Below are positions 1 through 7,046 of a stretch of 28,772 bases of DNA, piece by piece. The first letter of the stretch is position 1. Every line of letters begins with the position of its first letter. The stretch comes from JAMCXS01 sp964459065. GTDB lineage: Bacteria; Acidobacteriota; Terriglobia; UBA7540. The stretch covers positions 1 through 28,772 of the forward strand of contig CAYWMN010000012.1 of NCBI GenBank assembly GCA_964459065.1, in the 5' to 3' direction. Both the position numbers and the translations under genes were made by a program. The notes below the pieces were generated by a model. The model was not told the origin of the DNA, ran no database searches, and saw nothing but the letters and a program-made list of their open reading frames with translations.

Positions 1-56
1 GGTGTTTTTGCGTGTTTTTCGGTTGCCAGCCGTGCCGCAAAATCAACGAGTTAGGC

Positions 57-69
57 TTGTTAGTAACAA
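57..69. repeat. Perfect palindrome abutting the tRNA junction
   Basis: TTGTTA-G-TAACAA is a perfect 6+1+6 palindrome ending one base before the tRNA-derived segment starts. Its position at the junction fits a recombinase core or arm site of an element lying to the left. The function is inferred from position only. Confidence 0.45.
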
Positions 70-114
70 CTCATAACCCAAAGGTCGCTGGTTCAAATCC
101 AGCCCCCGCAACCA
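70..114 (+). tRNA. 3' half of initiator tRNA-fMet (CAU), remnant
   Basis: The segment begins exactly at an anticodon loop (CTCATAA, anticodon CAT at 72-74). It continues with the CCC side of the anticodon stem, a variable loop, a perfect T-stem/loop (GCTGG-TTCAAAT-CCAGC), the 3' acceptor strand CCCCGCA, discriminator A and an encoded CCA. The C-run in the anticodon stem and the acceptor/CCA end match the initiator tRNA. The 5' half is missing: the 69 bases before it hold no strand complementary to CCCCGCA, no D-arm and no GGG before the loop. It is therefore not a functional tRNA by itself. A tRNA 3' half cut at the anticodon loop is the classic scar (attR) left by a tyrosine-recombinase element. 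Confidence 0.8.
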
Positions 115-548
115 AACTGATAACGGGCGGCCATGATACCAGCATGGCGCAATCGCAAGGTCCGAAGGACTTGGGACGTCTCAGCGCAAACGGCATCGGC
201 CGACACACCACCTGATTCCTAAAACAGCCTGTCCAGCCAGATCCCCCCAGCATTACAAACCCGGGCTACCTCCCCGCTGGATTCAAGCAAATCACCATCA
301 AAATAGAACCAAAGTTCTATTGTTTTTTTGAGCACCCCCCGTACACTGACAGATATTATATCCGGCCTAAATCATGGTTGTAATGAGCAAGACTGAAGTA
401 AATCTCGAAGTGGTTCGATTGATTCGCCAGAGGGAATCCTGGTCGCTCAGGCCCGGTCGCCGTCCAAATCCATTAAAGCCGATAGCCCGGACAATATCCT
501 TTAGGCTAGCAGACCAGTTTCCCTTCGGCTCACAAGGGGGGGGATGAT
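115..548. other. Non-coding interval, AT-richer than its surroundings
   Basis: Between the tRNA half and the zinc-ribbon gene I see no convincing gene apart from the terminator at 302-329. A 57-codon open frame (374-547) lacks a ribosome site. AT-rich sequence around 340-357 (GATATTATAT) could contain a -10 element, but I could not pair it with a well-spaced -35 box. No riboswitch family was recognised. Confidence 0.5.
302..329 (+). terminator. Rho-independent terminator
   Basis: An 8-bp perfect stem, AATAGAAC / GTTCTATT with a CAAA loop (302-321), is followed by G and seven T (323-329). The geometry is that of an intrinsic terminator for rightward transcription. The stem is AT-rich, so it may be weak. 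It probably ends transcripts entering from the tRNA side and insulates the small gene at 549. Confidence 0.65.
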
Positions 549-571
549 ATGAAAAAAAAGTGTGTGTGTGG
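536..571 (+). repeat. Three simple-sequence tracts: G8, A8, (GT)5G
   Basis: A run of eight G (536-543) forms the ribosome-binding region of the gene at 549. Eight A (552-559) follow its ATG. Then comes GTGTGTGTGTG (560-570), which encodes the first cysteine pair. All three are slippage-prone tracts clustered in under 40 bases. Confidence 0.9.
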
Positions 572-722
572 AAACGTCATCGCAGAAAACGCCACGTCCT
601 GCTCGGTCTGCGGCGAAAAATTTGGGACGACATCCTCGTCTCCTTTGGTACCCGTCATTCTCTGGTCGGTTATCACATTTGTCGCCGCCGTCGTGATCGG
701 CCTCGTCCTGCAAGGGGTTTGA
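549..722 (+). CDS. Zinc-ribbon, single-TM microprotein (57 aa)
   Basis: This small gene is preceded by a strong Shine-Dalgarno sequence (AAGGGGGG), with ATG at 549. Residues 4-24 form a zinc-ribbon-like knuckle pair: C5-V-C7-G, nine residues, then C18-S-V-C21-G. This matches the common bacterial double zinc-ribbon, except that the first pair is CxC rather than CxxC. A serine/threonine linker follows, then one membrane helix at about residues 33-55 (PVILWSVITF onward), with only a few residues after it. The likely layout is a cytoplasmic zinc knuckle tethered to the membrane. The partner and function are unknown. It stands alone, convergent with the polysaccharide operon that ends at 1004. Confidence that it is a real gene is good because ribosome site, metal ligands and helix all lie in one frame. 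Confidence 0.75.
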   Translation: MKKKCVCGNVIAENATSCSVCGEKFGTTSSSPLVPVILWSVITFVAAVVIGLVLQGV

Positions 723-1003
723 ATCTGCCCCGCTCCTCATAGTATCGCCAATTCCCTGCCACCCAGCAGCCGATCCCGGCAGCGTCCCATCGAGACCTAT
801 TCTGGTTTGCATGCCGGGTGGAACGGAATCACAGACGCTCACGCATCCCCCCTTGAACTCGGGGCCGCGTTGGACCTACTTCTTGCGGCGAATCCTGTTC
901 ATTCTCTCTAGGAGGAACCGCAGCTTCGACTCCCAGCAAAGGTGACCGGAAATGCGCCGGGGGTGAATATGGGAATGGGCCTATTCAGCCAAGCTCTTTC
1001 AGG

Positions 1004-2401
1004 TCAGTAGGCGTTCCGGTTGGAGAGGCCTTTAATGAAGGTCATCAGAATAATCTGCAGATCAAAAAACAAGCTCCAGTTCCGCAAGTAATAGAGGTCG
1101 TACTCCAGGCGCTTGAAAACCGAGGTGTCGCCCCGCCACCCATTCACCTGCGCCCATCCCGTAATTCCCACTTTCAAGTAATGCCGGCTATTGTAGCGGG
1201 CGATATCGCGCAGAAACTTCTGAACAAAAAAGGGACGTTCCGGACGCGGTCCCACAACGCTCATGTCTCCTTGAATCACGTTGAAAAATTGGGGCAATTC
1301 ATCAAGGCTGGTCGAGCGCAGAAAGCTTCCCAGACAGGTCCGCCGCGAATCGTTTTGCGTCGTCCACGTCGTATTGCTCTCCTCGGTCGCGCCCGTCTGC
1401 ATGGTGCGGAATTTATAGATGCGGAAAATCCTGCCGTTTAACCCCACGCGGTCTTGCGTAAAAAACACAGGTCCCGGAGAAGTCAGTTTGACCAACGCCG
1501 CGATCAGCAGCATCAGGGGCCCCGTCACGATCACCGCCGCAACTGAAAAGACAAGATCAAAGGTGCGCTTCAAAACAGTATAAGTAACGGACTCGGCAGG
1601 CGTCGAGTGCAGGTCGAGCATCAGCATTCCGCCCAGATCGAAAAGCCGCTCGCGGACGAGAATATCCTCACCCATATCCAAGGTGACGCGGATCGGAACG
1701 CAGAGAGGTTCCAAGCGCGCCATCAACGCCGGAATCTCCGCAAAACGAGAAAGCGGCAGGGCCAGGATAACTTCATCGATGCCATTCTGTGAAGCCAACC
1801 TTTCAAGGTCTTCGGTAGCGTAAGTGGGACTGTCCGCCTCAGCCGCCCCCTGGCCGGGCAGCGAGACAAAACCAACAACCCGGCACGGCATCACCTGCCC
1901 GCTCGCGAGCGACCGGGCAACCCGCCGGGCGAACTCATCGGCTCCGATAACCAGAATCCGAATCCAGTTCTGCTCGCACCGCTGCTGGCGGCGCCAGGCA
2001 ACGCGGAAAACAACTCGCGTCAGAATGGTTAGCAGAACCAGGACAATGGCGCTCAGCACGATAAAGAGCCGCGAAAAGCTCTCGGCCCGGTAGAAAAATG
2101 TTACGGCCAGCACGGCGGCATACATCACAAAGCAGGCCAGCAGGCTTTTCTGTGTCTTTCCGCCCGCGGCAAACAGATAATCGAGCGTGCAGAGTCCGTA
2201 ATACTCCGCCACCATGGCCCAGACCACCGTCACCAGCAACAGCAGTGCAAAGTAGGCGTCCGGATCGACCACGCCGTCAGCCAGCGGAATTACCTCCAAG
2301 CCGAAACGCAAGTAGGCTGCAATGGAAAAGGCCAGCACCGGCAGTAAAAAAGTCGTCAGTCGCAGATAGAAGTGAGTTCGATTGAGGCGTCGGCGAATCA
2401 T
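1004..2401 (-). CDS. Polyprenyl-phosphate sugar-phosphate transferase (WbaP/WcaJ type)
   Basis: This is the initiating enzyme of the pathway. It moves a sugar-1-phosphate from an NDP-sugar to undecaprenyl phosphate at the inner membrane. The 465-aa protein has the full-length layout: four N-terminal membrane helices (roughly 15-34, 50-68, 88-104, 112-132), a central Rossmann-like CoA-binding-type domain (from about 147), and the C-terminal bacterial sugar transferase domain from about 278. Conserved signatures are visible: TSPGPVFFTQDRVG, YKFRTM, TSLDELPQFFNV, GDMSVVGPRPE and GWAQVNGWRG. I chose ATG at 2401, with AGG five bases upstream, over the GTG at 2407. It is the last gene of the operon, 55 nt after rmlD. 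The sugar (glucose, galactose or other) cannot be read from sequence. Confidence 0.93.
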   Translation of the reverse strand: MIRRRLNRTHFYLRLTTFLLPVLAFSIAAYLRFGLEVIPLADGVVDPDAYFALLLLVTVVWAMVAEYYGLCTLDYLFAAGGKTQKSLLACFVMYAAVLAVTFFYRAESFSRLFIVLSAIVLVLLTILTRVVFRVAWRRQQRCEQNWIRILVIGADEFARRVARSLASGQVMPCRVVGFVSLPGQGAAEADSPTYATEDLERLASQNGIDEVILALPLSRFAEIPALMARLEPLCVPIRVTLDMGEDILVRERLFDLGGMLMLDLHSTPAESVTYTVLKRTFDLVFSVAAVIVTGPLMLLIAALVKLTSPGPVFFTQDRVGLNGRIFRIYKFRTMQTGATEESNTTWTTQNDSRRTCLGSFLRSTSLDELPQFFNVIQGDMSVVGPRPERPFFVQKFLRDIARYNSRHYLKVGITGWAQVNGWRGDTSVFKRLEYDLYYLRNWSLFFDLQIILMTFIKGLSNRNAY

Positions 2402-2456
2402 ACACACCTATGGCGTGCAGAATAAAGTATCTGGAACACCGCCCAAAGCCGCTGTT

Positions 2457-3344
2457 TCAGCCATCGAGTACTGAAGCGAGTTCCGGCTTCCTGGTCCGGG
2501 ACTTCAGGTAGCCGCCAAGAGAAACGTCCCACCGAGGCATGCAAAGCCCCAGCGCCTTCAGTTTGGCCTTGCTCAATACAGAAAAAGGCGGGCGGCTGAC
2601 AGGGCTGGGAATTTCACGGGTCTTGATGGGCTGCAAGTCAGCCTGTAAACCTTGAAGCTCAAAAATCTTGCGAGCAAACTCGTACCACGAGCATTGGCCT
2701 TCGCAAGTAATGTGGTAAAGCCCGTATGCTTCGGTCGAAATCAGCTGACCGACCGTAGCGGCCAGGTCCCGCACACAAGTCGGAGTCAGCACCTGGTCGT
2801 CGACCACCCGGATGGGGCCGCCCTCGCGAGCCTTCTTCAACATCGTCTCCACAAAGTTCCCGCCCTTGCCGCTGCTTCCGGCCCGGCCGTAAAGTCCTGA
2901 GGTTCTGATCACAAAGTAGCGGTCCAGGTTGACTGCAATGAGGTGTTCGCCAGCCACTTTCGACGCCCCGTAAACGTTAAGCGGATCGGGCGGGTCTCCT
3001 TCAAGGTAAGACTGCCCCTTGCCGCCATCAAAGACGTAGTCGGTGCTGAAGTGGACCAGGACCGCCCCGAACGCCCGGCACACCTTGGCAAGATTCATCG
3101 CTCCGACGGCGTTGACTTCAAAAGCCCGCGTCGGATGGAGCTCGCATTCTTCAACCTTGTGAAAAGCCGCCGTGTTGATCACCACGTCCGGATGGGATTT
3201 CCCAATCACCTCGCCCACACGCGCCGCGTTCGAGACCTCCAAGTCCGCGTGGTCCAGGGAAAGGACGCTCCCCAGGCCTTGCAGGACAGGCTTCAGTTCC
3301 GATCCCAGCTGGCCGCCTGGGCCGATCAGCACGATCTTCTTCAT
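2457..3344 (-). CDS. rmlD: dTDP-4-dehydrorhamnose reductase (RmlD family)
   Basis: RmlD reduces dTDP-4-dehydro-L-rhamnose to dTDP-L-rhamnose with NAD(P)H in the cytoplasm. The 295-aa product has the usual RmlD length. It has an N-terminal dinucleotide-binding motif GPGGQLG (8-14), the family signature STDYVFDG (100-107) and the catalytic Y125-x3-K129 (YGASK). Its ATG overlaps the stop of the upstream epimerase gene in an ATGA arrangement, so translation is coupled. RmlC lies two genes upstream, which supports a deoxysugar branch, but RmlA and RmlB are not in this window and must be encoded elsewhere if the sugar is rhamnose. A related 6-deoxy-4-keto sugar reductase is the alternative. Confidence 0.9.
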   Translation of the reverse strand: MKKIVLIGPGGQLGSELKPVLQGLGSVLSLDHADLEVSNAARVGEVIGKSHPDVVINTAAFHKVEECELHPTRAFEVNAVGAMNLAKVCRAFGAVLVHFSTDYVFDGGKGQSYLEGDPPDPLNVYGASKVAGEHLIAVNLDRYFVIRTSGLYGRAGSSGKGGNFVETMLKKAREGGPIRVVDDQVLTPTCVRDLAATVGQLISTEAYGLYHITCEGQCSWYEFARKIFELQGLQADLQPIKTREIPSPVSRPPFSVLSKAKLKALGLCMPRWDVSLGGYLKSRTRKPELASVLDG

Positions 3345-4333
3345 AGGGCCGCCACTCCAGCCGGAACCAAGGTTGGCTCGCTCTCCATCCCTTTAAGCGT
3401 CCGGATGTTGTAATAAAGCGGATTGTCCCAGTCCCGGAATTTCTCCAGGTTCCGGACCAGGCTGCCCACGATGGACTTGACGTTGTGGGCAGAGTGAAAA
3501 CTCAAAATGTTTTCAGCCCGCTCGGTACTCACCTTGTAATTCCGAAAATCTTCCAGGTGCTTAATCGTCAGTTGCACGCTAAAGCCCAGTTGCTCTTCCA
3601 CGGCGGCACGCACCAGGTCACCCACTTCGCCCACCGTGAAGTTGCCCGAGGCAACGTTGAAAATCCCGGAAATCTTGGGATTCGCTTCGAGGGCTCTGAT
3701 ATAAGCGTTGGCAGCGTCTTCAATTCCCAGGATGGGCCGCCAGATTGAAGGGTTGTTGACCGTAATTGAGCGGTCCCGCACCGCCGACATGAACATCGTG
3801 TTGATAATCAAATCGAGCCGCATCCGCGGGCTGTATCCCGAAACCGTTCCCTTACGCAACGAGATCACCGAAAACCGGTCGTCTGCCAGGTTCATCACCG
3901 CCTGCTCGCCCTGCAGCTTCGAAATGCCGTAGGGATAGGAAGAGGAAACCGGCCGGCTCTCGTCAAAGAGCTCATTGTCGGTATAACCGTAGACGGAACA
4001 GGAACTGGCGTAGACGTAACGGCGGAGCCCGGCTTTCTTGGCCACGTAGGCCAAATAAGCCGGCGCGGCGGCGTTGTAAATAAAATTCTTGCTGGGAGAG
4101 TATTCGGCCATCGGATCGTTCGACAGGCCGGCAAGGAAGACCACCTGATCGAACTCCACAAGGTCCTCAGGATGAATGTCAAAGATGTCTTTGTGCAAAA
4201 TATCAACTTCGGAGGGAAGCTGGTTCCCAAACCAGAACAGGTCCGCCACAGCCACCCGATACCCCCGCTCCAGCAGCTTGGGAATTAATGCCGAACCTAC
4301 GTAGCCGGCTCCTCCGGCAACCAGAGTCTTCAT
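3341..4333 (-). CDS. NAD-dependent epimerase/dehydratase (extended SDR)
   Basis: This 330-aa extended short-chain dehydrogenase acts on nucleotide sugars. The Rossmann motif GGAGYVGS is at 7-14, the ASSCSVYG strand at 109-116 carries the active-site serine, and Y135-x3-K139 is the catalytic pair. A substrate-domain motif WRPILGIEDAA lies around 199-208. The RmlB-type TDE dehydratase motif is absent (SCS is at that place), so this is more likely an epimerase or reductase than a 4,6-dehydratase. The start is ATG 4333, preceded by GAGGTGAG, rather than an upstream in-frame ATG at 4351. It sits between rmlC and rmlD, so it may add a 4-epimerisation or reduction step that turns the sugar into something other than plain rhamnose. 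Confidence 0.88.
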   Translation of the reverse strand: MKTLVAGGAGYVGSALIPKLLERGYRVAVADLFWFGNQLPSEVDILHKDIFDIHPEDLVEFDQVVFLAGLSNDPMAEYSPSKNFIYNAAAPAYLAYVAKKAGLRRYVYASSCSVYGYTDNELFDESRPVSSSYPYGISKLQGEQAVMNLADDRFSVISLRKGTVSGYSPRMRLDLIINTMFMSAVRDRSITVNNPSIWRPILGIEDAANAYIRALEANPKISGIFNVASGNFTVGEVGDLVRAAVEEQLGFSVQLTIKHLEDFRNYKVSTERAENILSFHSAHNVKSIVGSLVRNLEKFRDWDNPLYYNIRTLKGMESEPTLVPAGVAAL

Positions 4334-4357
4334 GGCTCTCACCTCAATCAAAGTCCT

Positions 4358-4924
4358 CTAACTCCTGAAATTTTCACAGAGAGGCGACTCCAGCCACTCG
4401 GCGAGCGACCGCGCGCCGCGGTCTTTATCGGAAAGCAGAACGTCGGATAATGGCCACTTGATCCCGATATCCGGATCGTCCCACCGGATGCCCGACTCGG
4501 CCCGCGGGTTGTAAGTTCCCGTGCACTTGTACTGAATCTCGGCGTAATCCGACAAAACACAGAAACCCCGCGCGAAACCTGCCGGCGCCCAGACCTGCTT
4601 CCGGTTCTCGGCCGAAATCTCCAGGCCGAACCACTCCCCGCAAGTCGGCGAACCCTTGCGAATGTCCACGGCAACCAGAAAGGCCTCCCCGCGCGTGACG
4701 CGCATGAGCTTTCCCATCGGAGGGTCCCACTGGAAATGCAAACCACGCAGGACGCCCCGGACGGAACCCGAGTGGTTATCCTGAACAAACTCACCCGGAA
4801 GGCCCAGCGACTGGAATTGGTCCGTCCGGAAAGTCTCCATGAAGAAACCTCGCGGATCCTCATAAACCTCCGGAACGAGAACCGCCATATCCCTCAGGGG
4901 CCTGCTCTCAAGCTTCAGTTTCAT
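4358..4924 (-). CDS. rmlC: dTDP-4-dehydrorhamnose 3,5-epimerase (RmlC family)
   Basis: RmlC is a cupin that epimerises dTDP-4-keto-6-deoxyglucose at C3 and C5. The 188-aa length is typical. Recognisable motifs are DPRGFFMETF (23-32), DNHSGSVRGVLRGLHFQ (49-65) with the catalytic-type His63, VWAPAGFARGF (111-121), the tyrosine-containing strand ending at Tyr138, and GIRWDDPDIGIKW (145-157). One oddity is that the often conserved His of GFAHGF is Arg119 here, which may mark a subfamily or a changed substrate. A GGAGAGG ribosome site precedes ATG 4924. It is 24 nt upstream of the SDR gene and in the same transcript. Confidence 0.9.
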   Translation of the reverse strand: MKLKLESRPLRDMAVLVPEVYEDPRGFFMETFRTDQFQSLGLPGEFVQDNHSGSVRGVLRGLHFQWDPPMGKLMRVTRGEAFLVAVDIRKGSPTCGEWFGLEISAENRKQVWAPAGFARGFCVLSDYAEIQYKCTGTYNPRAESGIRWDDPDIGIKWPLSDVLLSDKDRGARSLAEWLESPLCENFRS

Positions 4925-4975
4925 TTACCTCTCCGGCTATCTGTCAGACTCTATCGGCTGGTTTTCCTGTGGACA

Positions 4976-5887
4976 TCAATCAAACAGCTGGAACGCACTC
5001 AGTTTTCTCTTAACCCTTAGTGGCAGAAGCTGCTCATTCAACCCCAGCGACATTCCCAGGTACTTGGCCGCAGCAGGCCTCCAACGACGGGACCGGCCGG
5101 AGGGCTGCGGGTCTCCCGCCGAAACTCGCTTCCCTCCCGACACCACCCGCAAGGCGTCTCGAACCACCGAGGCCCGCACCTCGGCATCCCACATTCCCAA
5201 CCGGCGCCAGGTCACGCCCAGATCGAAATAGCGCTTGAGCAGCGCGTCGGATGAATGATTGTGCGAATGGTAGACGGCCGCGCGGGGCTCATAGACGATT
5301 TTCCATCCCGAGTCGATCAGACGTTTCCCGATCGCCACGTCCTCAAACACTTTGACCTCTTCCGGAAATTTCGTCGCCAGCCAGGCTTCTCGCCGCAAGG
5401 CCGCGTTGACCGTGGACAGGTGATAGCAGCGGTAGCCCAAGTCCCGTTTTGCCGCCAGGCTTTTGACCACCTGCTTCTCCCCGTAAACAGTGGCCAGGGT
5501 CGCCCGGCGCTCGGCAGTCGCCCCCGGCCTGGGAAGATGTTTCCCGTAGACGGCCGCCACCTCCGGGTCACCAAACGGCGCCAGCAGGCTCTCGAGCCAG
5601 GTATCGGTTGCCGGACAGGCGTCAGCGGCAAGAAAAATTAAAGATTCCCCCTTCGCCAGCTGGGCTGCGTAATTCCGCGTGCGGGCGTGGTGAAAAGACT
5701 CGGCGGCAATGTGATGGATCTTCACTGGAAAGTCCGCCGCGATCTCCGCCGTGCGGTCGGTCGAACCGGAATCAATCAGAATGATTTCCGATTCCTCAAA
5801 CCCGCGTTGACCGAGAACTGCCTGGAGGCATCTTGCGATGTTGCGCTCTTCATTCTTGCAAAGAATCAATATTGAATTAAGAGCCAT
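4976..5887 (-). CDS. Glycosyltransferase family 2
   Basis: This is a GT-A fold transferase that adds one sugar of the repeat unit on the cytoplasmic face. From ATG 5887 the protein is 303 aa and starts with MALNSILILCKNEERN, the typical GT2 first strand. IDSGSTDRT is at 38-46 and binds nucleotide. AADACP (88-93) stands at the position of the metal-binding acidic motif, and resembles the QDAxP of rhamnosyltransferase-like GT2 enzymes. FEDVAIGKRL (181-190) is the acceptor-side ED motif. A longer GTG start at 5926 is possible but lacks a clear ribosome site and adds a non-family leader. Donor and linkage cannot be deduced. Confidence 0.88.
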   Translation of the reverse strand: MALNSILILCKNEERNIARCLQAVLGQRGFEESEIILIDSGSTDRTAEIAADFPVKIHHIAAESFHHARTRNYAAQLAKGESLIFLAADACPATDTWLESLLAPFGDPEVAAVYGKHLPRPGATAERRATLATVYGEKQVVKSLAAKRDLGYRCYHLSTVNAALRREAWLATKFPEEVKVFEDVAIGKRLIDSGWKIVYEPRAAVYHSHNHSSDALLKRYFDLGVTWRRLGMWDAEVRASVVRDALRVVSGGKRVSAGDPQPSGRSRRWRPAAAKYLGMSLGLNEQLLPLRVKRKLSAFQLFD

Positions 5888-5978
5888 GGAAGTTCGTGAT
5901 GCTGCCGGGAAGTCGAATCCGGACACACTCTCAACTGGAACCCAAGGTTCAAGAAACCGTTGCGGAGCCGCACGCCGG

Positions 5979-7046
5979 TCAGTTTGCCCCGGCGATTTTC
6001 AGCGCCGCAAAGACCCGCCGCGCTGATTGCGTCCAGGAAAATCCCCTGGCCCGCTCCAGCCCTTTCGTTCGCAAGCGTTCCCGCAGGGCCGAATCTCCCG
6101 CCAGGCGGGCGATCCCGTCAGCAATTTCCTCCTCGCTGTAGGGATCGGCCAAAAGGCCCCCATCCTTTAGTAGCTCAGGCAGGGCCGCCGCCGTCGATCC
6201 CAGCACCGGCGTGCCGCAGGCCATCGCCTCCAGGGGCGGAAGGCCGAACCCCTCGTAGAGCGAGGGGAAAACAAACGCCAGGGCGCCCCGGTAAAGGGCG
6301 GCCAGATCTTCATCGCAGGGGCAAGATCTGTAAACGACGGCATCGCCGAGGCCCAGGCGCAAGCTTTCGGGCTCCGGCCGGGCGCCCGCCCCGCTCACCA
6401 GAATCAGGCGGACATCCTTCTGAACACCGGACATCGCAAAGGCGCGCAGGAGCCGGGCCAGATTCTTGTGCGGCTTTCTGCTGCCCACATAAAGCAGGTA
6501 GTCGTATCCGGGATCGTGCCTCGGACCCTGCTGCCCGAACGGCGGCCCGATGCCGTTGCCGACGTTGATGACTTTTTCTTCGCTGACGCGCGCCCAATCG
6601 ACAATCTCCCGCCTGGAATAGTCGGAAACCGTCAGTACAAAGCGGGCTCGATGACAGGCGGGCAGAATCACGTGCCGGTAGTAGGCGCGCTTGGCAACGC
6701 TGGAGTCTTCCGGAACGCGCAGATGGTGGAGATCGTGCAGAGTAAAAACAAAAGGACTCGGACACGTCAAAGGAGCGTTATATCCCGGGCTGAAGAAAAT
6801 CTTCGGCCTTCGAAGCCAGAGGTCGGTGCCGAGCAGCAGGGGGTCCGCCGGGTGCCAGGGCGGGCGTTGCTGCCTGTAGTGAACCATCGACGTGAGCTGC
6901 TTGGAGATTTCATGTGCGAACCGTCCGATCCCGTGCAGCCCGATCCATCGCGCGTCGTAAAGAATTCCATCGGACTCCCTGTCCCCACACACCCCGGGCG
7001 TCCCCGTTCGGGCCTCCCGGCGATCGTCAGGATTGTTTTCAGGCAT
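5979..7046 (-). CDS. Glycosyltransferase family 4
   Basis: This 355-aa GT-B retaining transferase has two Rossmann-like halves. The N-terminal half contains HDLHHLR (104-110) and SDYSRREI (141-148). The C-terminal half contains YVGSRKPHKNL (186-196), typical of mannosyl/rhamnosyl GT4 enzymes, and the nucleotide-sugar motif EGFGLPPLE (265-273), with its paired glutamates. It ends with the usual GFSW helix. ATG 7046 lies inside the end of the polymerase gene, an 8-nt overlap, so the two are translationally coupled. A charged leader of about 25 residues precedes the first beta strand (GILYDARW). This is unusual, and a slightly later start cannot be ruled out. Confidence 0.9.
   Translation of the reverse strand: MPENNPDDRREARTGTPGVCGDRESDGILYDARWIGLHGIGRFAHEISKQLTSMVHYRQQRPPWHPADPLLLGTDLWLRRPKIFFSPGYNAPLTCPSPFVFTLHDLHHLRVPEDSSVAKRAYYRHVILPACHRARFVLTVSDYSRREIVDWARVSEEKVINVGNGIGPPFGQQGPRHDPGYDYLLYVGSRKPHKNLARLLRAFAMSGVQKDVRLILVSGAGARPEPESLRLGLGDAVVYRSCPCDEDLAALYRGALAFVFPSLYEGFGLPPLEAMACGTPVLGSTAAALPELLKDGGLLADPYSEEEIADGIARLAGDSALRERLRTKGLERARGFSWTQSARRVFAALKIAGAN

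Noticed and set aside
71..253. Minus-strand 60-codon frame ending in GAGFEPATFGL
   Set aside because: This peptide is the well-known spurious antisense translation of a tRNA 3' end, here the tRNA-fMet remnant.
374..547. 57-codon plus-strand frame ending just before the zinc-ribbon gene
   Set aside because: No ribosome site, no motif and implausible composition. It could only be a leader peptide, for which I see no supporting feature.
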